Assembly (NCBI GenBank): GCA_030680415.1
Contig: JAUXVE010000077.1
Coordinates: forward strand, 20,098-84,097
Length of the DNA: 64,000 nucleotides
Reading direction: 5' to 3'
Source: Rubrivivax sp.
GTDB lineage: Bacteria > Pseudomonadota > Gammaproteobacteria > Burkholderiales > Burkholderiaceae_C
Below are positions 47,218-55,299 of the stretch, piece after piece (position 1 is the first letter of the stretch; each line of letters starts with the position of its first letter). The notes beneath the pieces were generated by a model, which was not told the DNA's origin, made no database searches, and worked only from the letters and a program-made list of their open reading frames with translations. The translations under genes and the position numbers were made by a program.

Positions 47218-48599
47218 ATGCTCAGGCCGTGCTCACGGCCATGATGCCCGAGCACCTGCTGCTGCTGGGCATCGTTGGATTGCTGGGGTTGGAGATCGTC
47301 GGCCGCTGGCAGCGTTATGCGCTCGCCCTGGCGCTGGTGGCCGTCGGCGCCGCCGCCGTGGCGGCAGCCATTCTGTCCTTCGGGGGCTATGCCGCGGCAC
47401 CGTTCGCAGGGCATTTCTCGGTCGATCCGGCGACGCTGCTGGCCAAGGCCGTGGTGCTGGCGCTGACGCTGCCGGTGCTGATGATGTCGCGCGGCGAATT
47501 CAAGGGCGGCGAGTTCCCGGCGCTGCTGCTGTCGTCGCTGTACGGCGCGTGCCTGATGCAGTCGGCCGACAGCTTCCTGACCCTGTTCCTGGGCATGGAG
47601 ATCCTGTCGATGCCGGTCTACGTGCTGGTGCTGCTGGCCTACCGGCGGCCACAGAGCGCCGAGGCGGCACTCAAGTACCTGGTGCTCGGCGGCGTCTCGA
47701 CCGCCATGTTCCTGATGGGCGTGTCGCTGCTGTATGGGGGCAGCGCGTCGATGGACATCACCGTCCTGGCGCAGGCCCTGGGCACTGGCGACGCCATGGC
47801 GCGCGCCGCGGTGGTGCTGGTGCTGCTGGCGTTCTTCCTCAAGGGCGCGATCGTGCCCTTCCACACCTGGGCACCCGACGCCTACGAAGCGTCCAGCGTG
47901 CCGGTCACGGCCTACATGGCGGTGATCGTGAAGGCCGCCGTGCTGTTGGCTGCGGTGCGCCTGATCGGCCCCGCCGAACTGGCCACGCCCATGCTCGAAC
48001 TGGTGGTCGTGTTGCCGCTGGTGTCCATCGTCTGGGGCAACCTGGCCGCGATGCGCCAGCCGAGCCTGCGCCGCATGATGGCCTACAGCTCGATCGCCCA
48101 CGCCGGCTACCTCTTCTACGCCCTGCTGGGCGCGCCCGAAGGCCGGCTGCAGGCGGTCGTCTTCTACCTGCTGGCCTACGGGCTGCTGAACCTGCTGGCC
48201 TTCGCCGCGCTGCCGCCTGCGGCCGACGACGGCGAACGCGACCTGCTGGCCAATCTGAAGGGCCTGTTCCACCGCGCGCCCTTCGCGGCGCTGATGATCG
48301 GCATCGCGATGTTGTCGCTGGCGGGCATCCCGCCCTTCCCGGGCTTCGTCGCCAAGTTCCTGATCTTCAAGAACGTGGTGGCCGCCGGCTACACCACCTA
48401 TGCCGTGCTCGGCCTGGTCGGCAGCTACCTGGGCATCTACTTCTACCTGCGCGTGATCCAGTTCATGTTCATGAGCCCGGACGCGCCGGTAGCCGACGCG
48501 GGCAAGGTGCGCAACTGGGCCTGGACCGCGACCGTGGCCTGTCTGGCCGCGACGCTGATCGTGGCGGTCTTCCCGGGCTGGGTGCTGGCGCAGTTCTAG
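47214..48599 (+). CDS. nuoN: NADH-quinone oxidoreductase subunit N
   Basis: Third antiporter-like subunit, 461 residues, 14 helices. FLGMEILSMPVYVLVLLAYR, KGAIVPFHTWAPDAYEASSV and MAYSSIAHAGYLFYALLGAP match NuoN. It ends the operon; a hairpin lies 20 bp downstream and the next gene is on the opposite strand. Confidence 0.95.
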   Translation: MNAQAVLTAMMPEHLLLLGIVGLLGLEIVGRWQRYALALALVAVGAAAVAAAILSFGGYAAAPFAGHFSVDPATLLAKAVVLALTLPVLMMSRGEFKGGEFPALLLSSLYGACLMQSADSFLTLFLGMEILSMPVYVLVLLAYRRPQSAEAALKYLVLGGVSTAMFLMGVSLLYGGSASMDITVLAQALGTGDAMARAAVVLVLLAFFLKGAIVPFHTWAPDAYEASSVPVTAYMAVIVKAAVLLAAVRLIGPAELATPMLELVVVLPLVSIVWGNLAAMRQPSLRRMMAYSSIAHAGYLFYALLGAPEGRLQAVVFYLLAYGLLNLLAFAALPPAADDGERDLLANLKGLFHRAPFAALMIGIAMLSLAGIPPFPGFVAKFLIFKNVVAAGYTTYAVLGLVGSYLGIYFYLRVIQFMFMSPDAPVADAGKVRNWAWTATVACLAATLIVAVFPGWVLAQF

Positions 48600-48619
48600 T
48601 GCTTCTCGGGGCCGCTGCC

Positions 48620-48638
48620 CAGCGGCGGTGCGCCGCTG
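48620..48638. terminator. Hairpin between convergent nuoN and cNMP-binding gene
   Basis: CAGCGGCG and CGCCGCTG form an 8-bp perfect stem with a 3-nt loop midway between the two stop codons. There is no U-tract; it could serve both strands. Confidence 0.5.
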
Positions 48639-48660
48639 GCTTGCTGGGCCTGAGGGCCGC

Positions 48661-49137
48661 TCAGGTTCCGGCGCGCTTGGCCACGGGTGAGTACATGTCC
48701 AGCAACTGGACCCGGGTGGCCCGCAGCCGCTCGGATACCACGCCCATCAGGCGCAGCATGAAGGCCAGTCCGAACTCGGGATCCTTCTTGAAGCTGGCCA
48801 GCAGCTCCTCTCCCTCGAAGGCCAGTGCCGACACCGGGCTCAGCGCGCGCGCCTGGAAGTGTTTCCCAGCGTGCGGGATGAAGGCCGACCAATTGAACTC
48901 GTCGCCGGGAAAAAGGGTTTGCACGCGCATCAAGTGCTCCGGCATTTCGAGTTCCAGCGCGACCATGCCGTCACTGAGCAGATAGAAGACCGTAAAGGCC
49001 TCACCTTCATGGAAGATGACCTGGCCGGCATCGAAATGCACCGCCTTTGCGATCTCGGCCAGACGCTCCAGATGCTCGGGCCGGAACTCGGTGGCGAAGG
49101 GGTGCTGGCGGAGAATCTGCAACGGGGTCTGTGTCAT
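48661..49137 (-). CDS. Single-domain cyclic-nucleotide-binding (Crp-type sensor) protein
   Basis: Protein of 158 residues consisting of one cNMP-binding beta-roll (HFDAGQVIFHEGEAFTVFYL, then LFPGDEFNWSAFIPHAGKHF) and a C-terminal helix, with no helix-turn-helix. Such stand-alone domains bind nucleotides or act by protein contact rather than DNA binding. A CAGGAG ribosome site supports ATG 49137. The position directly after the nuo operon is suggestive, but it is on the opposite strand, so no shared transcript. Confidence 0.82.
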   Translation of the reverse strand: MTQTPLQILRQHPFATEFRPEHLERLAEIAKAVHFDAGQVIFHEGEAFTVFYLLSDGMVALELEMPEHLMRVQTLFPGDEFNWSAFIPHAGKHFQARALSPVSALAFEGEELLASFKKDPEFGLAFMLRLMGVVSERLRATRVQLLDMYSPVAKRAGT

Positions 49138-49364
49138 GGGCTACTCCTGCGCGCCGACGGATTGCGATACGTCGATACCCCTGGCATGGGCCACAACGTC
49201 CGTCGATTCTGCGCCCGCGCCTTCGAGCCCGGACTTGACCTCGCGCAAGCCGGCTTGCACAAGCCTCGGCGGACGGGGCGAACGCGCGCCCTTGCATCGC
49301 CGCCGGCTGTACGTCTGGTTGTCGATGTGACCGAACACTAATACAAAACGACTGGCACATCGAA

Positions 49365-49391
49365 CTGTTCGACGGAACAGCGCTTTTTTTT
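49365..49391 (+). terminator. Intrinsic terminator with no gene upstream on its strand
   Basis: CTGTTC and GAACAG pair around a GACG loop and are followed, after CGC, by eight T residues: a classical Rho-independent terminator on the plus strand, rare in this GC-rich window. The 310-bp region 49138-49447 around it holds no gene I can support. TAATAC near 49340 is a possible -10, which would put the hairpin within a short leader RNA or small RNA ahead of the gene at 49448. Confidence 0.6.
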
Positions 49392-49447
49392 GTCAACGCA
49401 TGTGCGTAGACTTTCCGTCGATCACCCCACTGACAGAAGACACCACC

Positions 49448-50542
49448 ATGCGTATCACCCTGCTCGGCGCCGGACACATCGGCCAGACCATCGCCCACCT
49501 GCTGGGTGCCAGCAGCGACTACGAGGTCACCGTGGTCGACCGCAGCGCAGCCGCGCTGGCCAAGCTGGCGCACGAACCGGTGCGCACGCTGCAGGCCGAG
49601 ACGGCGGACGCCGACACCTTGCTGCAGGTGTTGCGTGGCGAGGACGCGTTGGTCAACGCGCTGCCCTACCACCTGGCGACACTGGCCGCGACGCAGGCGC
49701 GCGAGGCAGGTTGCCACTACTTCGACCTCACCGAAGACGTGGCCGCCACGCGCGCCATCAAGCAACTGGCAGAGGGCGCGGGCACCGCCTTCATGCCGCA
49801 GTGCGGGCTGGCGCCGGGTTTCATCGGCATCGTCGCGCACCACCTGGCGCAGGGTTTCGACAGCCTGCAGGAGGTGAAGATGCGCGTCGGCGCGCTGCCG
49901 GCCTTCCCGACCAACTCGCTCAAGTACAACCTGACGTGGAGCGTGGACGGTCTCATCAACGAGTACTGCCACCCTTGCGAGGCCATCCGTGGCGGCCGCA
50001 ACATCGAGGTGCTGCCGCTCGAGGGCATGGAGCACTTCAGCCTCGACGGCACCGAGTACGAAGCCTTCAACACCAGCGGCGGCCTGGGCACGTTGTGCGA
50101 AACGCTGGCCGGCCGCGTGCAGACGCTCGACTACAAGAGCGTGCGCTACCCCGGCCACCGCGACCTCATGAAGATGCTGCTCGAAGAACTGCAGCTCGCC
50201 CAGGATGCCGAGACGCTGAAGGACATCATGCGGCGCTCGATCCCGAGCACGATGCAGGACGTGGTGCTGGTCTTCGTCACCGTCAGCGGCATGCGTGAAG
50301 GCTCGCTGCTGCAGGAGGTCTTCGCGCGCAAGATCTTTGCCGACCGCAACGAGGCGCGCCCGCAGTCGGCGATCCAGATCACCACCGCCGCCGGCATCTG
50401 CGCGGCCGTCGACCTGTTCCGCGAAGGCAAGCTGCCGCAGCGCGGTTTCGTGCGCCAGGAGCAGGTGGCGCTGCCCGACTTCCTGGCCAACCGTTTCGGC
50501 AGCGCCTACCAGCAGAGCCGGCAGGTCGAGAGCATCGGCTGA
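49448..50542 (+). CDS. Saccharopine dehydrogenase-like NAD(P)-binding protein
   Basis: Protein of 364 residues with an N-terminal Rossmann fold (MRITLLGAGHIGQTIAHLLG) and the saccharopine dehydrogenase-type C-terminal domain (GLAPGFIGIVAHHLAQGFDS, then VRYPGHRDLMKMLLEELQL). Relatives act in lysine breakdown (saccharopine reductase) or make carboxynorspermidine; the substrate is not determined here. The start at 49448 is chosen for the Rossmann motif; an in-frame ATG at 49400 would add 16 residues. It is preceded by an isolated intrinsic terminator, which may regulate it. Confidence 0.82.
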   Translation: MRITLLGAGHIGQTIAHLLGASSDYEVTVVDRSAAALAKLAHEPVRTLQAETADADTLLQVLRGEDALVNALPYHLATLAATQAREAGCHYFDLTEDVAATRAIKQLAEGAGTAFMPQCGLAPGFIGIVAHHLAQGFDSLQEVKMRVGALPAFPTNSLKYNLTWSVDGLINEYCHPCEAIRGGRNIEVLPLEGMEHFSLDGTEYEAFNTSGGLGTLCETLAGRVQTLDYKSVRYPGHRDLMKMLLEELQLAQDAETLKDIMRRSIPSTMQDVVLVFVTVSGMREGSLLQEVFARKIFADRNEARPQSAIQITTAAGICAAVDLFREGKLPQRGFVRQEQVALPDFLANRFGSAYQQSRQVESIG

Positions 50543-50570
50543 GGCCTGGCACATCCGCGACACTCGGGGC

Positions 50571-52571
50571 ATGGAGAAGACCCGTCCCCGCGCCCTGAAT
50601 GTCGAAGACCTGTGGCAGCTCGAACGCATCGGCGGCGTCGCGCTGGCGCCCGACGGCGAGCGCGCCGTGTGCTCGGTGTCCTCTTATTCGATGGCCCGGA
50701 ACCAGGGCTCGACGAGCCTGTGGCTGCTGTCCACGCGCCGCGGCGCGCCGCAGCGGCTCACGCGCTGTGGCGACAAGGACGGCCAGCCCGCCTGGTCGCC
50801 GCGCGGTGACCGCATCGCCTTCGTGGCGCGGCGCGAGCAGCAGGGCCGCAAGGACGAGACGCCGCAGCTCTACCTCATCTCGCCCGACGGCGGCGAGGCC
50901 GAACGCAAGAGCGATTTCGCACCCGGCATCGAGTTCTTCAAGTGGCTGCCGGACGGTCGGCGCATCGTCTTCGCCGCCTGGGTCTGGCCCGAGCTCAAGG
51001 GTGCCGCCGCGCAGGCGCGCCGGCACAAGCAGTTCAAGGAGCGCAAGGAAAGCGGCTACGCCACCAGCGAGGCCTTCTACCGCCACTGGGACCACAACAT
51101 CCCGCAAGGCCGCGTGCTGCGCCTGCTGTTGCTGGACCTCGGCAGCGGGCGCATCACCGACCTGTTCGAGGGCACACCCTTTGAGCTGCCGCGCGACAGC
51201 GACAGCAACAGCGTTTTCGACATCCACCCCGACGGCCGCCGCATCGCCTTCGCGCACGACCCGGCGCCGGTGCAACTCGGCGGCAACCGCCTCGCGCTGA
51301 GCGAGGTCGATCTGGCGACGGTCCGCTTCAAGACACTGGCCGACGACCCGGGCTGGGACTTCGGCGCGCCGAGCTACGGCCCCGACGGCACGCGGCTGGC
51401 CGCCACCGCGGCGCATGTCGGCCACAAGCACACGGCATTGAACCAGCTGGCCGTCGTCGAGGCGACGCCGCGGCGGCGCGGCTGGCGGCTGGTCGGCGCC
51501 GGCTGGGACCGTTCGATCGACGCGCCGCTGCGCTGGGTCGACGGCGGCACGGCCATCCTCCACACCGCCGAAGACCGCGGCCGCTGCCACCTGTGGCGGC
51601 AGCGCCTGGAGGCTGGTGCTCCCGAGATCGTGGTCGAAGGCGGCTGGGTGCAGGGCTACGACGTCGCCGGTGGCGTGCTCGTCACCGCCGCCGACAGTGC
51701 GGCGCACCCGGCGCGCGTCCATGCCCACCGCGCCGGCGCCGTGCCGCTGCGGCTGGAGCGCTTCAACGATGCCAGGCTGGGCCGCGTGTCCCTGGGCGAA
51801 CAGCGTGAGGTCAGCTTCAAGGGCGCGCTCGGCGACGACATTCAGATGTGGCTCACCTTCCCCGTCGGCTTCGATGCGAAGAAGAAGCACCCGCTGCTGC
51901 AGGTCATCCACGGCGGCCCGCACGCTGCCGCGGGCGACACCTTCGGCTACCGCTGGAACCCGCATGTGCTGGCATCGCGCGGCCATGTCGTGGCGCAGGT
52001 CAACTATCACGGCTCCAGCGGCTTCGGCTTTGCCTTCAAGGACAGCCTGGTCGGCCGACAGGGCGAACTCGAACTGCAGGACATCGAGGCCGGCACCGAC
52101 TGGCTGCTGGCGCAGCGCTGGGCCGACCGCCGCCGTGTCCACGCCGCCGGCGGCAGCTACGGCGGCTTCCTCGTGGCCTGGATGAACGGCCAGGTGCCGG
52201 CCGGGCGCTACCGTGCCTATGTCTGCCATGCCGGCGTCTTCGACCGCGTCGCCACCTTCAGTGCCGACTCCTACGCCATGCGGCCCAAGGATCTGGCCGC
52301 CAAGTACTGGGAAGACATGCCGCGCGTGCTGGCGCAAAGCCCGGCCACGTTCGCCGCCAGGATGGACACGCCCACGCTGGTGATCCACGGTGCGCTGGAC
52401 TACCGTGTGCCCGACTGCAACGGCCTGGCCTGCTACAACACGCTCAAGGCGCGCGGCGTGCCGGCGCGGCTGCTGTGGTTCCCCGACGAGAACCACTGGG
52501 TGCTCAAGCCGCGCAACTCGCAGCTCTGGTACCGCGAGTTCCTGGACTGGCTCGACGCGCACCAGCCCTGA
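50571..52571 (+). CDS. S9-family prolyl oligopeptidase-like peptidase
   Basis: Protein of 666 residues: an N-terminal beta-propeller with repeated WSPRGDRIAF-like blades and a C-terminal alpha/beta hydrolase. The catalytic triad is Ser529 in GGSYGG, Asp610 in DYRVPD and His642 in DENHWV. The oxyanion region is VIHGGPHAAAGDTFGYRWNP. No signal peptide, so cytoplasmic. It resembles acylaminoacyl-peptidase/dipeptidyl-peptidase members of S9. Start ATG 50571 follows the previous stop by 28 bp. Confidence 0.92.
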   Translation: MEKTRPRALNVEDLWQLERIGGVALAPDGERAVCSVSSYSMARNQGSTSLWLLSTRRGAPQRLTRCGDKDGQPAWSPRGDRIAFVARREQQGRKDETPQLYLISPDGGEAERKSDFAPGIEFFKWLPDGRRIVFAAWVWPELKGAAAQARRHKQFKERKESGYATSEAFYRHWDHNIPQGRVLRLLLLDLGSGRITDLFEGTPFELPRDSDSNSVFDIHPDGRRIAFAHDPAPVQLGGNRLALSEVDLATVRFKTLADDPGWDFGAPSYGPDGTRLAATAAHVGHKHTALNQLAVVEATPRRRGWRLVGAGWDRSIDAPLRWVDGGTAILHTAEDRGRCHLWRQRLEAGAPEIVVEGGWVQGYDVAGGVLVTAADSAAHPARVHAHRAGAVPLRLERFNDARLGRVSLGEQREVSFKGALGDDIQMWLTFPVGFDAKKKHPLLQVIHGGPHAAAGDTFGYRWNPHVLASRGHVVAQVNYHGSSGFGFAFKDSLVGRQGELELQDIEAGTDWLLAQRWADRRRVHAAGGSYGGFLVAWMNGQVPAGRYRAYVCHAGVFDRVATFSADSYAMRPKDLAAKYWEDMPRVLAQSPATFAARMDTPTLVIHGALDYRVPDCNGLACYNTLKARGVPARLLWFPDENHWVLKPRNSQLWYREFLDWLDAHQP

Positions 52572-52596
52572 ACATGCGCGGGGCGGGGGCCGCCGG

Positions 52597-52602
52597 CACA
52601 AT
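52597..52602 (+). promoter_or_regulatory. -10-like hexamer before gph
   Basis: CACAAT ends 7 nt before the ATG at 52610, so transcription would begin at or next to the start codon. No ribosome site is needed or seen. Confidence 0.4.
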
Positions 52603-52609
52603 GCGGGGC

Positions 52610-53302
52610 ATGTCCTCGCTGCACGATACCGAATTCCAGGCCGCCATCGTCGACCTCGACGGCACCATGGTCGACACCGTGGGCGACTTCGAGGTCGCGC
52701 TGCGGCTCGCGCTGGCCGATCTGGGCTGGCCCCCGGTCAGCCGCGGCTTCATCTCGCGCACGGTGGGCAAGGGCACCGAGCACCTGCTCGTGCGCACGCT
52801 GGAGCAGGTGGGGGCGCCGCCCGACCTGTACCAACAGGCCTGGGCCCACTACCAGCACCACTACATCAGTATCAACGGCCAGTACTCGACCGTGTACCCG
52901 GGCGTCATCGAGGGCCTGCAGGCGCTGCGTGCGCGCGGCCTGCGGCTGGCCTGCCTGACCAACAAGCCCAGCGCCTTCGCGCACCCGCTGCTGGCCCTGA
53001 AGGGCCTGGACGGGTACTTCGACCATGCCTTCGGCGGCGACGCCTTCGCGCGCAAGAAGCCCGATCCGCTGCCGCTGCTGCAGGCCTGCAAGGCGCTGGG
53101 CAGCGATCCGGCGCGCACGCTGATGGTCGGTGACTCGCGCAACGACGCCGAGGCGGCGCGCGCTGCCGGCTGCCCGGTGGTCCTGGTGAGCTACGGTTAC
53201 AACCACGGCGAGCCGCCCGCCAGAGCCCACCCGGACGCGGTGATCGACCGCCTCGACGAACTCGCGGCCTGTCTCGGTCCACGCTTACCTTCGTCGCCTT
53301 GA
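52610..53302 (+). CDS. gph: Phosphoglycolate phosphatase (HAD superfamily)
   Basis: HAD hydrolase of 230 residues. The nucleophile is Asp15 in VDLDGTMVDT, motif II is LTNKPS, and motif III/IV is KKPDPLPLL with MVGDSRNDAEAARAAG. It removes 2-phosphoglycolate formed by DNA repair or Rubisco oxygenation. In many Burkholderiales it lies between rpe and trpE; here trpE follows as usual but rpe is missing upstream. Two in-frame upstream ATGs (52574, 52601) are less likely because of the -10 hexamer at 52597. Confidence 0.9.
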   Translation: MSSLHDTEFQAAIVDLDGTMVDTVGDFEVALRLALADLGWPPVSRGFISRTVGKGTEHLLVRTLEQVGAPPDLYQQAWAHYQHHYISINGQYSTVYPGVIEGLQALRARGLRLACLTNKPSAFAHPLLALKGLDGYFDHAFGGDAFARKKPDPLPLLQACKALGSDPARTLMVGDSRNDAEAARAAGCPVVLVSYGYNHGEPPARAHPDAVIDRLDELAACLGPRLPSSP

Positions 53303-53364
53303 ACGAGCAGCACCAGAGGCCAGCGTTGCTTCCAGGGTGCGGCCGCGAGTCCGGAGACTGCTGC

Positions 53365-53370
53365 TAGACT
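53365..53370 (+). promoter_or_regulatory. -10-like hexamer for the trp leader
   Basis: TAGACT lies 9 nt before the leader ATG at 53380; a start near 53377 leaves an untranslated leader of about three bases. No good -35 hexamer is seen at the correct distance. Confidence 0.5.
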
Positions 53371-53379
53371 GCCACGGTC

Positions 53380-53475
53380 ATGTGCATGGCCCACGTCACC
53401 CCCACCCACCCCACGGCAGGTTTCCGCGACCGGGGAGCCTGGCCCTGGCGTCGCTCGACGAGCTTGAACGCCTGA
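53380..53475 (+). CDS. trpL: Putative trp operon leader peptide (31 residues, two Trp codons)
   Basis: An ATG frame of 31 codons starts MCMAHVTPTHPTAGFRDRGA and continues WPWRRSTSLNA before TGA. Trp is a rare residue, yet codons 21 and 23 are both TGG in a short ORF placed between a promoter hexamer and trpE. This is the arrangement of ribosome-mediated attenuation: when tRNA-Trp is scarce the ribosome stalls at the WPW codons and the downstream RNA folds differently. The predicted leader begins almost at the transcription start, as in the leaderless trpL of rhizobia. Confidence 0.6.
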   Translation: MCMAHVTPTHPTAGFRDRGAWPWRRSTSLNA

Positions 53476-53496
53476 CCCTCAGCGGTCGGGCCCCAT

Positions 53497-53514
53497 CGGG
53501 CGCCACGGCGCCCG
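53497..53514 (+). terminator. Possible attenuator hairpin in the trp leader
   Basis: CGGGCGCC and GGCGCCCG are exact inverted copies separated by two bases, 21 nt after the leader peptide stop and 50 nt before trpE. No T-tract follows, so it would need Rho or act by pausing or by covering the trpE start region. Confidence 0.4.
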
Positions 53515-53563
53515 CCGTCGAACGTGACGCGGCACCGGCACCGGGGCCGCAGAGGGCCTCCAA

Positions 53564-55042
<1,479 letters not shown>

Positions 55043-55087
55043 TGCGCCGGCGGTCGAGCCGCGACTTCGACCTTTCGACCGCCATGA

Positions 55088-55171
55088 CCCCTGGAAGGGG
55101 ACTTGACGGGCAAGACCGGACGCAACGACCCTTGCCCCTGTGGCAGCGGCAATGCCGCGCAGCCCGGCTGA
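55088..55171 (+). pseudogene. SEC-C zinc-motif fragment
   Basis: In one frame the 3' flank of trpE reads LTGKTGRNDPCPCGSGNAAQ and then stops. KTGRNDPCPCGSGK followed by KYKxCC is the SEC-C zinc-binding motif found at the C-terminus of SecA and many small proteins. Here the first CPC is intact but the final CC/CH pair is lost and no start codon or upstream domain exists. So it is a remnant, not a working gene. The rest of 55043-55299 holds nothing else I recognise. Confidence 0.5.
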
Positions 55172-55299
55172 AGCGGGTCAGGGGCCTGCTGCGCGGCTAC
55201 GAAGACGGCGAGGCGGGCCTGGCGATGCAACAGGGGCGGGCCGAAATTTCGTACCAGTTCCAGTGGGACGAGCTGGGCCTGGCGCGATCATGCGACGAG

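Noticed and set aside
49141..49338. 65-codon minus-strand ORF upstream of the cNMP-binding gene
   Set aside because: No ribosome site, no motif, and irregular codon use. The region is better treated as regulatory DNA.
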